Assembly: GCA_003220795.1 (NCBI GenBank)
Contig: QHTK01000044.1
Span: forward strand, 1-64,000
From: Gemmatimonadota bacterium
GTDB lineage: Bacteria > Gemmatimonadota > Gemmatimonadetes > Gemmatimonadales > GWC2-71-9
Direction: 5' to 3'
DNA: 64,000 nt
Both the position numbers and the translations under genes were made by a program. The notes below the pieces were generated by a model that saw only the letters and a program-made list of their open reading frames with translations, made no database searches and was not told the DNA's origin. Below, piece after piece: positions 8,852 to 19,400 of the stretch (position 1 is the stretch's first letter; every line of letters starts with the position of its first letter).

Positions 8852-9774
8852 GCTCGGGCGTCGTGCTGGTGCGCACCGGGTCGAGCTACCGCGTGCACAC
8901 CGATCGGGGCGAAGTGACGGCCGTGCTGCGCGGCAGGCTGCGGCGGCGAGACGACGATCGCGTCGTCGCCGGGGATGTCGTGGAGCTCGAGCTTCGAGCG
9001 GATGGGCCGGCGACGATTTCCCGGATTCGTCCGCGGCGCTCGGTGCTGGCGCGGCGCGCCGCCGGTGAGCGCAGCCCCCGCGCCCAGCCGCTCGCCGCGA
9101 ACGTGGACCAGGTCGTGGTCGTCGCGGCGGTGCGCGACCCGGAGCCCAACCTGCGACTGCTCGACCGCTTCCTCGTCATCGCGGAAGCGAACCGGATTCC
9201 GCCCGTCATCGTGCTCAACAAGATCGAGCTGGAGCGGGGCGCGGAGCACGCGTTGCGGCGGCGGTTCGCACCCGCTGGCTACCAGGTGCTGCCGACGTCG
9301 GTCCGGGCGGCCGAGGGCCTGGCGGCGTTGCGTGACCTGCTGCGAGGCAGGGCGTCGGTGCTGGCCGGTGAATCGGGGGTGGGGAAGTCGAGCCTCATGA
9401 ACGCGCTCCACCCGGGGCTCAACCTCCGGATCGGTGAGGTGAGCGAGTATTGGGGAAAAGGGAAGCACACCACGCGCGCGGCGCTGCTCGTGCCGCTGGC
9501 GGGGCACGGCTTCGTCGTGGATACGCCCGGGTTACGAGAACTCGGGACCTGGGGCGTGGACCCGGACGCGCTCGGCAGCTGCTTCCCCGAGTTCCGCCGC
9601 TTCCTTGACGGGTGCCGGTTCGACAACTGCCGCCATCTCACGGAGCCGGACTGCGCCGTGCGGCGGGCCGCCGAGGCGGGGACCTTCGACCCGGACCGGC
9701 TCGCCTCCTACCAGCGGATCTACGAGGAAGTCAGCGTTCCTTCCTGGTCCAGCGGTCGACGTCGCGCGAAGTGA
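8842..9774 (+). CDS. rsgA: Ribosome small-subunit-dependent GTPase A
   Basis: A protein of 310 residues from GTG 8842. RsgA is a circularly permuted GTPase that checks late 30S assembly. The order seen here is diagnostic: an N-terminal OB fold (about 5-75), then G4 NKIE (126-129), then G1 GESGVGKSS (176-184), then G3 DTPG (227-230). A C-terminal zinc site follows with Cys258, Cys263, His265 and Cys271. The length is normal. It overlaps the upstream small gene, and its 3' end overlaps the convergent MazG-like gene by 44 bp, so antisense interference between the two transcripts is possible. Confidence 0.94.
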   Translation: MALSSGVVLVRTGSSYRVHTDRGEVTAVLRGRLRRRDDDRVVAGDVVELELRADGPATISRIRPRRSVLARRAAGERSPRAQPLAANVDQVVVVAAVRDPEPNLRLLDRFLVIAEANRIPPVIVLNKIELERGAEHALRRRFAPAGYQVLPTSVRAAEGLAALRDLLRGRASVLAGESGVGKSSLMNALHPGLNLRIGEVSEYWGKGKHTTRAALLVPLAGHGFVVDTPGLRELGTWGVDPDALGSCFPEFRRFLDGCRFDNCRHLTEPDCAVRRAAEAGTFDPDRLASYQRIYEEVSVPSWSSGRRRAK

Positions 9775-10051
9775 CCTTCCGCATCATCGCCGCAAACGCC
9801 TCGTCCAGGTCGATCCCCTGTGAGTTGGCGAGGCAGATCACGACGAACAGGACGTCGGCGAGCTCCATGGCCACCGAGCCCTCGGCTTCGTCAGTCCGCT
9901 TGGTCTTCTCCCCGAACCGGTGGTTGATCTCGCGCGCCAGCTCGCCGACCTCTTCCGTCAGCCGGGCGACGTTGGTCAGCGGCGAGAAGTATCCTTCTTT
10001 ATATTGGCCGATCCAGCGGTCGACCGTCTGTTGCGCGTCGCGCAGGGACAA
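9731..10051 (-). CDS. MazG-like nucleotide pyrophosphohydrolase
   Basis: A protein of 106 residues. The metal-binding helices carry RLTEEVGELAREI (E-E-x-x-E) followed by AMELADVLFVVICLAN (E-x-x-D), the all-alpha NTP pyrophosphatase signature. These small single-domain enzymes hydrolyse (d)NTPs to the monophosphate and are thought to clean the nucleotide pool. I place the start at TTG 10051 (SLRDAQQTVDRW follows); the further in-frame extension upstream lacks family features. The start lies 18 bp from the divergent DUF1015 start with little room for a promoter, so the promoters of both genes must lie inside the opposite gene. Confidence 0.8.
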   Translation of the reverse strand: MSLRDAQQTVDRWIGQYKEGYFSPLTNVARLTEEVGELAREINHRFGEKTKRTDEAEGSVAMELADVLFVVICLANSQGIDLDEAFAAMMRKVTSRDVDRWTRKER

Positions 10052-10069
10052 GGGAGGCTCCGAGGAGTC

Positions 10070-11323
10070 GTGAGTGTCGATCTGCCGCCGCTCGTGATCC
10101 CGTTCGCGGGCGAGCGGTACGCCGCGATGGACCGGCTGACGGCCCTGCTCGCGCCGCCCTACGACGTCATCTCCCGGGCGGAGCGGGTGGGCTACGCCGC
10201 GCGGGATCCTCACAATATCGTCCACCTGATCCTGCCGGAAGCGCCCAGCGGGGCGGATCAGTACGCCGACGCCGCGGCGCGTCTGACCGCATGGCGGCGG
10301 GAGGGTGTGCTCCGACGGGACCCGGGCGAAGCGGTGTACGTGGTCGCCCAGGACTACGGGCTCCCCTCGGGTGAGCGGCGGACGCGGCTGGGGATGTTCG
10401 CCGCCGTGCGGGCGGAACCCTTCACGACCCGGCGGGTGCGGCCCCACGAGCAGACCCACTCGGCGCCCAAGGCGGACCGGCTCGCGCTGCTCCGGGCGAC
10501 CCGGACCAGCCTCGAGTCGATCTTCTTGCTCGCCCCCGACCCCAACCGCGCGCTGGCGCAGGCCATCGCACAGGCTGCGCGCGGACTACCGGCGGCGCGC
10601 GCCGAGCTCGACGGGGTGGGCATCCGGATGTGGAGCGTCACCGGGGCGCGCGGCGCCGAGCTCGCGGCGCTCGCCGGTCGGGCGCCGCTCTACATCGCCG
10701 ACGGCCATCATCGCTATGAGACCGCGGTCGCCTTCGCCGCGGAGGACCCCCGGGCCGACCGGGTACTGTCGTTTATTGTGTCGAGCCACGATCCCGGACT
10801 GACCATCCTGCCGACGCACCGGATCGTGTTCGGTACCGGCCGCGACCCGGCGAAGCTGATCGACCAGTGGCGCGCGTGGTTCGAGGTGGGGCGCGTCGCG
10901 CCGTGCATGGATCGCGTCGAGCGGCTCGCCGAGCTCGGTCGCGACCGCACGGCGTGTATCGTCGCGTTCCCGGACGACTACGACGTTACGCTCGTCCTCA
11001 AGCCCGACGCCGCGCTCGACCGCGTCCCGGGCATGGCCAGGACGCCCGCCGTGCGCGCGCTCGACGTCGCGCGCATCGAGACCCTCGTGGTGCAGTACAT
11101 CCTGGGTGCGGGGACCGCGACCCCCTCGCTCGCGTATACGCCGGACCCTCGGGCTGCGTTCGAGGCGGTGCGCAACGGGCGGGCGGCGGCCGCGGTGCTG
11201 CTCAACCCCACGAAGGTGGAGCAGGTGTTCGCGGTGGCGGACGCGGGAGACGTGATGCCGCCCAAATCGACCTACTTCGCGCCCAAGGTGCCCGCGGGGC
11301 TAGTCCTGCGGCCCCTGGCGTAG
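10070..11323 (+). CDS. DUF1015 family protein
   Basis: A protein of 417 residues. The start GTG 10070 has AGGAG two bases before it and GGGAGG at 10052-10057. The sequence matches the DUF1015 layout: an N-terminal block with LAPPYDVISRAER, RDPHNIVHLILPE, a central RVRPHEQTHSAPKADR, then IADGHHRYETAVAF and a C-terminal end in MPPKSTYFAPKVPAGLVLRPL. The conserved acidic and His residues (DGHHR) suggest a metal- or phosphate-dependent enzyme; the family is often found near serine or NAD metabolism genes, but its function is not established. A TATATT at 10000-10005, inside the MazG-like gene, is a candidate promoter. Its end overlaps the convergent DJ-1 gene by 24 bp. Confidence 0.85.
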   Translation: MSVDLPPLVIPFAGERYAAMDRLTALLAPPYDVISRAERVGYAARDPHNIVHLILPEAPSGADQYADAAARLTAWRREGVLRRDPGEAVYVVAQDYGLPSGERRTRLGMFAAVRAEPFTTRRVRPHEQTHSAPKADRLALLRATRTSLESIFLLAPDPNRALAQAIAQAARGLPAARAELDGVGIRMWSVTGARGAELAALAGRAPLYIADGHHRYETAVAFAAEDPRADRVLSFIVSSHDPGLTILPTHRIVFGTGRDPAKLIDQWRAWFEVGRVAPCMDRVERLAELGRDRTACIVAFPDDYDVTLVLKPDAALDRVPGMARTPAVRALDVARIETLVVQYILGAGTATPSLAYTPDPRAAFEAVRNGRAAAAVLLNPTKVEQVFAVADAGDVMPPKSTYFAPKVPAGLVLRPLA

Positions 11324-11830
11324 CGCCGCGATCAGCGCCTTGCAGAACTGCGGCAGGTCGGCCGGCGTGCGCGAGGAGATCAGGTTGCCATCGACCACGA
11401 CCGGTGCGTCTTCCCACGTCACGCCGGCGTTCTCCATGTCGTCCTTGATGGCGCGTACGCTCGTCGCGCGCTTGCCCTTCAGGATCTTGGCCGAGATCGG
11501 CACCCAGCCGGCGTGACAGATGAAGGCGAGCGGCTTCCCCGCCTGGAAGATCTCACGCGTGATCCGGAGAACGGCCTCGTGGCGACGCAGCTGGTCGGGG
11601 GCGAACCCGCCGGGGATGACCAGACCGTCGAAATCAGCGGCGTCGACGTCGGTGGCGCTCGTGTCCACCGTGACCGGATAGCCGCGCTTCCCCGCGTAAG
11701 TCTTCTCGCCGAGGCCGGCGACGGTCGTAGCGGCGCCCTCTTCCTCCAGCCGGATCTTTGGATACCAGAGCTCCAGGTCCTCGTACAGGGGGCCGGCGAA
11801 GAAGAGGACCGTTTTGCCTTTGAGGCTCAT
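11300..11830 (-). CDS. DJ-1/PfpI family protein
   Basis: A protein of 176 residues of the class I glutamine-amidotransferase-like fold. The nucleophile elbow is AFICHAGW with Cys105 and His106; the upstream PGGFAPDQLRR and C-terminal DAPVVVDGNLISSRTPADL are typical of the PfpI/YhbO branch. Members act as glyoxalase III-like or deglycase-like stress proteins, or as proteases; sequence alone does not separate these. No signal peptide, so cytoplasmic. It is divergent from the 90-residue gene at 11857 across only 26 bp, where two -10-like elements abut. Confidence 0.9.
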   Translation of the reverse strand: MSLKGKTVLFFAGPLYEDLELWYPKIRLEEEGAATTVAGLGEKTYAGKRGYPVTVDTSATDVDAADFDGLVIPGGFAPDQLRRHEAVLRITREIFQAGKPLAFICHAGWVPISAKILKGKRATSVRAIKDDMENAGVTWEDAPVVVDGNLISSRTPADLPQFCKALIAALRQGPQD

Positions 11831-11836
11831 GTGGCG

Positions 11837-11848
11837 AAGCTATATCTT
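11837..11848. promoter_or_regulatory. Abutting divergent -10 elements
   Basis: TATCTT at 11843-11848 lies 8 bases before the ATG at 11857. On the minus strand TAGCTT (11842-11837) lies 6 bases before the ATG at 11830. The two boxes touch, so polymerase can occupy only one at a time, and both transcripts would have almost no leader. Confidence 0.45.
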
Positions 11849-11856
11849 TCCCGGCC

Positions 11857-12129
11857 ATGAGTCCACGACCCCGCGAGCGCATCCTCGGAAATCTCGAGGC
11901 GATTTACCGCGAGGCCTACGAGCGCGCCAAGGCCGCCGGCGACCAGACCCGGATGGCCGACGTCGACGCCGCCTATCAGCGCGAGCAGCTCCTGCTCGAG
12001 GTCCTGCTCGACATCCGCGACGCGCTCGCCGTCCCGCCCGCCGAGGCCGAGGGAAGCACCTCCCGGGGTAGGGCGCCCGACCCCGTCGCGGCGCTCGAGA
12101 CGATCCGCCGCATCACCAAGCTCCGGTAG
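11857..12129 (+). CDS. Small helical protein, unknown
   Basis: A protein of 90 residues. The first 60 are predicted helix with heptad-like spacing (RILGNLEAIYREAYERAKA, then a stretch ending LLLEVLLDIRDAL), then a short Pro/Ser/Gly linker and a last helix, ETIRRITKL. No signal peptide, membrane segment or cysteine. I do not recognise a family; it could be a small scaffolding or regulatory protein. It starts next to a -10 element with no ribosome binding site visible and ends 9 bp before the amidohydrolase, so the two are probably co-transcribed. Confidence 0.7.
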   Translation: MSPRPRERILGNLEAIYREAYERAKAAGDQTRMADVDAAYQREQLLLEVLLDIRDALAVPPAEAEGSTSRGRAPDPVAALETIRRITKLR

Positions 12130-12138
12130 GGAGAGCGC

Positions 12139-13794
12139 ATGACTCGACGCGCTGGCCTGGGTCTGTTGTCCCTTACGCTGGCCGCCTGCGGCCGCACGGC
12201 CGACATCGTCATTCGGGGCGGCATGGTGTGGACCGGCCTTTCCAGCGGCGCTCCGCAGGCGGGCGCCGTGGCGATCGGCGACGGTGAGATCCTCGCCGTG
12301 GGCGACTCGGCGGCCGTCGCCCGATACGTCGGCTCGCGCACGCACGTGATCCGGGCGGACGGCGGTCTCGTGCTGCCGGGCTTCACTGACGGGCACACGC
12401 ATTTCATCGGCGGCGGGTTCCAGCTGGCGTCCGTCGACCTGCGCAACGCCGCGTCGCCCCAGGAGTTCGTGCGGCGGATCGGCGAGTACGCGCGCACGCT
12501 CAAGCCCGGCGAGTGGATCACCGGCGGCGACTGGGACCACACGCTCTGGCCCGGCCAGCCGCTCCCCCGCCACGAATGGATCGATTCCGTGACGCCCGCG
12601 AATCCCGTGTTCGTCAATCGACTCGACGGACACGAGGCCCTCGCCAACGCCGCCGCCCTACGGGCCGGCGGTGTCACCCGAGACACGCCCACGCCGCCGG
12701 GCGGTGAGATCCTGCGCGACGCGAAGACCGGTGAGCCGATCGGGATCTTCAAGGATCAAGCGCTCGATCTGATCGGCCGGGCCCAGCCCGACCCGTCGCC
12801 CGAGCAGCGCGACTCGGCGCTGGCGCGCGCGCTGGCGCACGCCGCGTCACTCGGCGTCACCGCCACCGCGCACATGTCCGCTTCCTGGGCCGACCTCGCG
12901 AGCTACCGCCGCCTGGAACGCGCCGGGCGCCTCACCATGCGCGTCGCCCTGTACCTGCCGGTCGACGCGTGGCGCGCCGTGGCGGAATCAGTGAAAGCGC
13001 ACGGCGCCGGCGACGCGTGGGTCAAGATCGGCGGCCTCAAGGGCTTCATGGACGGCTCGGCGGGCTCGCGCACCGCGCTCTTCTTCGAGCCCTACGCGGA
13101 CTCCGCGGGCTACCGCGGCTTGATGCAGAACCCCGAGCGGGACATGCGCACGTGGATCGGCAACGCCGACTCGGCGGGGCTGCAGGTGGCCGTACACGCC
13201 ATCGGCGACCGGGCGAACGCCCTCATCCTGACGATCTACGACAGCGTCGCACGGGCGCACGGACCGCGCGATCGCCGGTTTCGCGTGGAGCACGCCCAGC
13301 ACGTGCGGCCGCAGGACATCCCCCTGTTCGGCACCCTGGGCGTCATCGCCTCGATGCAACCCTATCACGCCATCGACGACGGGCGTTGGGTGGAGCGGCG
13401 TATCGGCCCGGTCCGCATCAAGACGACGTACGCTTTCCGGACCCTGCTCGACACCGGGGCGAAGCTGGCTTTCGGCTCCGACTGGACCGTCGCGCCGCTC
13501 GATCCCCTCGCCGGGGTCTACGCCGCCGTCACCCGCCGCACGCTCGACGGCAAGAACCCGAACGGATGGGTGCCGGAGCAAAAGATCACCGTGGGAGAGG
13601 CGTTGCGCGCTTACACCGCGGGGAACGCCTTCGCGACGTTCGACGAGCAGAAGCGGGGCGCGCTCGCGCCCGGCTACCACGCGGACGTCGTGGTGGTGGA
13701 CCGCAATCTCTTCGCGATACCGGCCGAGTCGCTCGCCGCCGCGCGGGTGCGCGTCACGATCGTGGGCGGGAAGGTCGTGTACGAGCGGCCCTAA
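12139..13794 (+). CDS. YtcJ-like amidohydrolase, lipoprotein
   Basis: A protein of 551 residues preceded by GGGAG. The N-terminus is a short lipoprotein signal (LLSLTLAAC), placing the enzyme in the periplasm on a lipid anchor. The metal-dependent amidohydrolase (family 3) blocks follow in order: GFTDGHTHFIGGG, the KGFMDGSAGSRTALFFEPY segment, HAIGDRAN, EHAQH and FGSDWTVAPLDP, ending with the beta-sandwich typical of the superfamily (ADIVIRGGMVWTG at the start, VTIVGGKVVYE at the end). YtcJ-type enzymes hydrolyse N-acyl or cyclic amides, with substrates mostly unknown. The 3' end overlaps the convergent flavin reductase by 4 bp. Confidence 0.9.
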   Translation: MTRRAGLGLLSLTLAACGRTADIVIRGGMVWTGLSSGAPQAGAVAIGDGEILAVGDSAAVARYVGSRTHVIRADGGLVLPGFTDGHTHFIGGGFQLASVDLRNAASPQEFVRRIGEYARTLKPGEWITGGDWDHTLWPGQPLPRHEWIDSVTPANPVFVNRLDGHEALANAAALRAGGVTRDTPTPPGGEILRDAKTGEPIGIFKDQALDLIGRAQPDPSPEQRDSALARALAHAASLGVTATAHMSASWADLASYRRLERAGRLTMRVALYLPVDAWRAVAESVKAHGAGDAWVKIGGLKGFMDGSAGSRTALFFEPYADSAGYRGLMQNPERDMRTWIGNADSAGLQVAVHAIGDRANALILTIYDSVARAHGPRDRRFRVEHAQHVRPQDIPLFGTLGVIASMQPYHAIDDGRWVERRIGPVRIKTTYAFRTLLDTGAKLAFGSDWTVAPLDPLAGVYAAVTRRTLDGKNPNGWVPEQKITVGEALRAYTAGNAFATFDEQKRGALAPGYHADVVVVDRNLFAIPAESLAAARVRVTIVGGKVVYERP

Positions 13795-14273
13795 CCGGCG
13801 TACTTGAACCCCGCCTCCTGCAGCGTCAGCGGCTGGCCGCCGTCGTGCTCCACGCCCGCTTCGACCACTTCGCCGAGCACCAATGTGTGATCGCCCGACG
13901 GGAGGGTCGCGACGACGCGACATTCGACCCACCCCAACGCCTCGGCGAGGATCGGCGCTCCGGAAACGGGTGCCGGCTTCGTCTTGACTCCCTTGAGTTT
14001 CTGCGGCGTGTTGGCCGAGGAGCGGCCCAGCTTTCCGGCCAGCTCGCGCTGCCCTTGGGACAGCACGTTGACGGCGAAGTGGTGGGTGTCCCGGATCATG
14101 CCGATGGTTTTCGACGTGTTCTCCACGGCCACGACGACCATCGGCGGATCGAAGGATGCTTGCGTGACCCAGTTCGCGGTCATGCCGTGCTCTTCGCCGC
14201 CGTGCTTCACGGTGACAGCGTAGAGCCCGTAGGGGAATAGCCGCAGCACCGCCTTCTTGGCCGCCTCATCCAT
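13791..14273 (-). CDS. Flavin reductase family protein
   Basis: A protein of 160 residues from the ATG at 14273; an ATG at 14303 would add 10 residues and run into the divergent gene. It has the split-barrel FMN-binding fold: the [11 protein letters not shown] start strand, [16 protein letters not shown] with the flavin-phosphate contact, [19 protein letters not shown], and a C-terminal [15 protein letters not shown] strand containing the conserved His. Members reduce free FMN with NAD(P)H for partner monooxygenases, but no monooxygenase is nearby. GATATT lies 6 bases before the start, suggesting a leaderless mRNA. Confidence 0.88.
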   Translation of the reverse strand: MDEAAKKAVLRLFPYGLYAVTVKHGGEEHGMTANWVTQASFDPPMVVVAVENTSKTIGMIRDTHHFAVNVLSQGQRELAGKLGRSSANTPQKLKGVKTKPAPVSGAPILAEALGWVECRVVATLPSGDHTLVLGEVVEAGVEHDGGQPLTLQEAGFKYAG

Positions 14274-14279
14274 GCGCGA

Positions 14280-14294
14280 AATATCGGCTATCTT
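14280..14294. promoter_or_regulatory. Divergent -10 elements, flavin reductase / oxo-acid dehydrogenase
   Basis: TATCTT at 14289-14294 lies 7 bases before the ATG at 14302. On the minus strand GATATT (14285-14280) lies 6 bases before the ATG at 14273. Only 28 bp separate the two genes, with no ribosome binding site on either side. Confidence 0.45.
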
Positions 14295-14301
14295 TAGGCG
14301 C

Positions 14302-16422
14302 ATGGCGACCCGGACCCAGCCGAGATCCAAGGCCGCTAAGGCCCTCGCGAAGCCGGATCTCCTCGACATCTACCGGCTGATGCTGTTGTCGCGCCGGATC
14401 GACGACAAGGAGATTCAGCTCAAGCGGCAGAACAAGATCTTCTTTCAGATCTCGGGCGCCGGCCACGAGGCCGTGCTCGCGGCCGCGGGGCGCGTGCTCC
14501 GCCCCGCCTACGACTGGTTCTATCCGTATTACCGCGACCGGGCGCTCTGCCTCACGCTCGGCATGACCCCCACGGAGATGCTGCTCTCGGCGGTGGGCGC
14601 GGCGGAGGATCCCAACTCCGGTGGCCGGCAGATGCCGTCCCACTGGGGTCACAAGGCCCTCAACATCGTCAGTCAGTCGAGCCCCACGGGTACGCAGCTG
14701 CTGCAGGCGGTAGGGTGCGCCGAGGCCTGGCTCCGCTACACCCGGATCGACGACATCGCGGACAAGCCCGTACACGGCGACGAGCTGGTCTACGTGTCGG
14801 TCGGCGACGGCACGACCAGCGAAGGGGAATTCTGGGAAGCGCTCAACACTGCGAGCAACCTGAAGCTGCCGGTGCTGTTCCTCGTCGAAGACAACAAGTA
14901 CGCGATCTCCGTCCCGGTGGAAGTCCAGACCGCGGGCGGCTCGGTGTCGAAGCTGGTCGCCAACTTCCCCGACCTCCTGGTCGCGGAAGTGGACGGCTGC
15001 GACCCGGTCGCCTCCTACGACGTGCTCGTGCAGGCGGCCGAACACTGTCGTCAGCGCAAAGGCCCCGCACTCGTGCACGCGCACGTCACCCGTCCCTATT
15101 CGCACTCCCTCTCCGACGACGAAGTGCTGTACAAGCCGCTCAAGGAGCGCGAGGAGGAGGCGAAGCGTGACTGCACGCTTACCTTCCCGAAGCGGCTGAT
15201 CGCCGAAGGTGTCGCCACCGAGGCCGAGATCGCCCAGATCCGGCAGCAGGTGGACGAGGAGGTCGAGGTCGCGGCCGACATGGCGCTGGGCTCTCCCCAA
15301 CCGACGCCGGAATCGGCTCTGCAGTACGTCTACTCTCCGGAGGTGGACCCGACGTCCGAGCAGTTCGACACCGAACACGACCCCCAGTTCTCCGGCGATC
15401 CGACCACGATGGTGGACCTCCTCAATGCGTGTCTGAAGGACGAGATGGCGCGCGATCCGCGCATCGTGGTGTTCGGGGAAGACGTGGCCGACGTGAGCCG
15501 CGAGCAGTACCTCGGGGACGTGAAGGGCAAGGGCGGCGTCTTCAAGGTCACGTGGGGCCTGCAGCGGCAGTTCGGCAGCGAGCGCGTCTACAACTCGCCC
15601 CTCGCCGAGGCCAACATCGTGGGTCGCGCCATCGGGCTCGCCACCCGCGGGCTCAAGCCGGTCGTCGAGGTCCAGTTCTTCGACTACATCTGGCCCGCCT
15701 ACCACCAGCTTCGGAACGAGCTCGCCACGATGCGCTGGCGCTCCAACAATGCGTTCAGCGCCCCCGCGGTCGTGCGCGTCACCTACGGCGGATACTTGAA
15801 GGGTGGCGCCATCTACCACTCGCAGACCGGGGCCGTCGTGTTCACGGCCATTCCCGGACTGCGCGTCATCTGTCCCAGCACGGCGCTCGACGCGAACGGC
15901 CTGTTGCGGACCGCCATCCGCTGCGATGACCCCGTCCTCTTCCTCGAGCACAAGCACCTCTACCGCCAGACCTACAATAAGGCGCCCAACCCGGGCCCGA
16001 ACTTCATGATTCCGTTCGGCAAGGCGAAAGTAGCGCGGTCGGGCACCGCCCTGACCGTGGTGACGTACGGCGCCGTGGTGCAGCGCGCCCTGGTCGCGGC
16101 CAAGGAGCTCGAGGAGAAGGACGGGGTGAGCGTCGAGGTGATCGATCTGCGCAGCCTGTCGCCGGTGGACTGGGATGCCATCGGCGCATCCGTGCGCAAG
16201 ACCAGCCGCGTGCTCGTGGCGTACGAAGACGCGCTCTCCTGGGGCTATGGCGCCGAGATCGCTGCGCAGATCGCGGGCGAACACTTTTCCTGGCTGGACG
16301 CACCGGTGAAGCGCGTGGCTTCGACCGACACGTTCGTCGGCTACGCGCCCGCCCTGGAAGACTTCATCCTGCCGCAGGTGGAGGATCTCGCGCAGGCGAT
16401 GCGCGAGTTGCATGCGTTCTAG
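14302..16422 (+). CDS. 2-oxo-acid dehydrogenase E1, fused alpha and beta subunits
   Basis: A protein of 706 residues. The alpha part carries the thiamine diphosphate motif [14 protein letters not shown] (starting near 168) and the DDEVLYKP phosphorylation-loop region. After an acidic linker (about 330-375) the beta part begins with [13 protein letters not shown] (near 390) and ends with the transketolase C-terminal domain ([19 protein letters not shown]). It decarboxylates a 2-oxo acid and passes the acyl group to E2 lipoyl domains. The fused layout and motifs fit the branched-chain (2-oxoisovalerate) type best; pyruvate is less likely. No E2 or E3 is adjacent. The start is an ATG behind a close -10 element. 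Confidence 0.88.
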   Translation: MATRTQPRSKAAKALAKPDLLDIYRLMLLSRRIDDKEIQLKRQNKIFFQISGAGHEAVLAAAGRVLRPAYDWFYPYYRDRALCLTLGMTPTEMLLSAVGAAEDPNSGGRQMPSHWGHKALNIVSQSSPTGTQLLQAVGCAEAWLRYTRIDDIADKPVHGDELVYVSVGDGTTSEGEFWEALNTASNLKLPVLFLVEDNKYAISVPVEVQTAGGSVSKLVANFPDLLVAEVDGCDPVASYDVLVQAAEHCRQRKGPALVHAHVTRPYSHSLSDDEVLYKPLKEREEEAKRDCTLTFPKRLIAEGVATEAEIAQIRQQVDEEVEVAADMALGSPQPTPESALQYVYSPEVDPTSEQFDTEHDPQFSGDPTTMVDLLNACLKDEMARDPRIVVFGEDVADVSREQYLGDVKGKGGVFKVTWGLQRQFGSERVYNSPLAEANIVGRAIGLATRGLKPVVEVQFFDYIWPAYHQLRNELATMRWRSNNAFSAPAVVRVTYGGYLKGGAIYHSQTGAVVFTAIPGLRVICPSTALDANGLLRTAIRCDDPVLFLEHKHLYRQTYNKAPNPGPNFMIPFGKAKVARSGTALTVVTYGAVVQRALVAAKELEEKDGVSVEVIDLRSLSPVDWDAIGASVRKTSRVLVAYEDALSWGYGAEIAAQIAGEHFSWLDAPVKRVASTDTFVGYAPALEDFILPQVEDLAQAMRELHAF

Positions 16423-19400
16423 CGCAGCGCGCGCCTTCGCTTTCCTGTTTTTCCTGTCGGGCGCCACGGGCCTCGTCTACGAGCTCCTCTGGGTGCGCCT
16501 GCTGTACCAGGGGTTCGGGTCCACGATCCAGTCGGTGACGACGGTCGTCGCCGCGTACATGGGAGGCCTCGGGCTCGGCGCCTGGCTGCTGGGCCGCCGC
16601 GCCGACCGCCACCCGCGCCCGGCGGCGCTGTATGGTCGGCTCGAGATCGCCATCGGGGGGTTCGGCCTCGTTTCGCCGCTCGTCCTCGCGCTCGTGCACC
16701 GGGGGTACGTCGCGGCCGCGGCTGCGTGGCATCTGAGCGGCGGCGCCAGCGTCGCCCTCCGGTTCGGCCTCGCGGGCCTCGCGTTGCTGATCCCGACTAC
16801 GCTGATGGGAGGGACGCTGCCCGTGCTCACGCGCGCGTTCATGGGCGCGGACCGCGCAGCGCTGAAGCACTCGCTGGGCCGGCTGTACGGCCTCAACACC
16901 CTGGGCGCCGTGCTGGGGACGGCGCTCGCGGGATTCTTCCTCATCGAGTGGGTCGGCATCCGGGCGAGCCTCTGGGGCACCGCGCTCGTCAACCTGCTCA
17001 TCGGCGCGAGCGCGCTGCGCCTGCCCGATCCCGGGGCGGCCGGATCGCCCGCCGGCCCGGTGAGCGAGCCCGAGGTGCACCCCAGCGCGCCGCTGCTGCG
17101 GCGCATCGCCCTGATCCTGCTCGCGCTCACGGCGTTCGCGTCGCTGCTCGACGAGATCGCCTGGACCCGCGTGCTCGTGATGATCGTCGGCGGGTCGACC
17201 TACGCCTTCACCCTGGTGCTGCTCGTCTTCCTGCTCGGGATCGGCGCCGGCAGCGCCGTGGTCGCGCGCCGCAGCGCGCCGGCGTCCGAGACGGCGGCGG
17301 ACGCCGCCGTCGCGCAGGCAGTGACCGCGGCCGGCGCCGGCGTTCTCTTCGTGGTCTTCGGGGTGCTGCCGCGCTACATCATCACCGTGTTTCAGGCGCA
17401 ATCGCTCGGCGCGACCGAACGGCTGCTCGCGATGGGGTTTGCCGTCGGGGCGGTCGTCCTGATCCCCGCACTCGGCATGGGGATGACGTTCCCCCTGCTC
17501 ACGGATCTCGTGGCCCCGCGGAACGTGGCGCGCGGCGCCGACGTCGGGCGCGCCTATGCGCTCAACACGCTGGGCAGCATCGCGGGCGCCGTGCTCACCG
17601 GATTCGTCCTGGTCGTGATGCTCGGCACGGATCTGACCCTGCGCATCGGAGTGGCGATCAACGCGGCCGCCGCCCTGACGCTCGCCGTGCTGGCGGCGCG
17701 GGGCGTCGCGGAGGGCTCGGCGCAGCACCGCCGGCTGCGGCTGCGGGTGCTCGGCGCCGGCAGCCTCGCGAGTGTGGGGCTCGCCGTCGCGCTCGCCGCG
17801 CCGCGCTGGAGCACCCGGCTCATCGATCTGGGGCCGAGCATCTATGCTCGGCAGCCGATGAACGCCGCCGCCGTGGAGGACTTCCTCGCGCATCGCGGCG
17901 TACGCCAGCTCGCTTTCAAGGAAGGGTGGAACGCGACTGTCTCCGTGTGGGAGAGCGGCCCCGGGCGCACGCTCAAGATCAACGGCAAGGCCGACGCTTC
18001 CGACCACGGCGACATGGACACCGAGATCTTGCTCGGCCTCGCGCCGGCGGCGGCGCGCCCCGGCGCAGCCAGGGCACTGGTGATCGGCTACGGCAGCGGT
18101 GTGACCACGCGCGTGCTCGCCGGCGTCCCCGGGATGGAGCGCGTGCGCGTGGTCGAGATCGAGCCCGCCGTGCTGGCGATGAGCCGCTTTTTCCTGCACG
18201 TGAACGACACCGTCCTCGCCCGATCGAACGTATCGGTGGCGGTCGACGACGCCCGCAGCGCACTCCAGATCGACACCGCGCGCTACGACGTGATGGTCTC
18301 CGAGCCTTCGAACCCCTGGCTGGCCGGGGTCGCCACGCTCTACACCCCCGAGTTCTTTCGCATCGTGCGCGGGCGACTCGCGGACGATGGCGTCTTCTGC
18401 CAATGGGTGCAGCTCTACCAGCTGCCGGTATCGGTCGTGGCGGGCATCGTCCGGAACTTCACCGCCGTGTTCCCACACGTCGAGATCTGGTTCAGCTCGC
18501 CGGGCGACGTGATGCTGCTCGGCTCGGCGCGCCCGCTGGCGTACGATCCTGCGTGGCTCGGGCGACTGGTCGGCCCGCACGGCGCGCTCGGCGAACTCGG
18601 CCGGGAGTACCTCGGCGTGGACCAGCCCGCCGACTACTTCGGGCACCTGCTCCTCGGGCCGACCGGCGTCGCCGAGCTGCTGAAGCGCCCCAGCGTCGCC
18701 CATCGCGACGACCTGCCGCGTCTCGAGTTCGTCGCGGCACGCCGCTTCCTCGACAGCCGAGGCACCGAGGGCGTGTTCGACTCGCTGGTCGGGATGCGCG
18801 CGGCGACGCAAGCGGCGGACGGCGCGTCGCCGTTCCTCTTCGCCAAGGCGCTGACCGTGCGGCGCGGTGATCCCGCCGCCCTGCGCTACATCGACGCCGC
18901 ACGCCGGGCGCGGCCCGGCGAGCCCCTCTGGACCGTCCACGCCGCCGCAATCCTGCTGGGGCTCGGTGATTCGACGCTGGCCGACACGGCGCTCGGCCGG
19001 CTTGTGCAGACAGGGCGCGACCCCGGTGCGTGGCTGCTCTCCGGGCTCGTCGCGACCCGGCGTGAGCAAGGCGCGCGCGCGGCTGCCCTGTTGTCCGGGG
19101 CGCTCGCGGCGGGGGCCGACAGCGCGGAGGCGCACGCCGGTCTCGCGGTGGTCGCGGCACGCGCGAAGGATTGGCCCCGGGCGGCGGTGCACGCGCGGGC
19201 GGCGTTGGCCGCTGCCCGCGGCACGTTGCGGCACCCCTATCCCCGGGAATGGCTGGGGGACGCACTCACGCACTTCGCCCTGGAGGGACCGCCGCGCGTC
19301 GCCGACAGCCTGATGCGGGCGGCGGTGGCCGGGCGCGACGGCTGGTCGAAGCTGCACGAGCTCCTCGCCGTCGCGGCCTTGCGGGCGGGACGCTGCGAAG

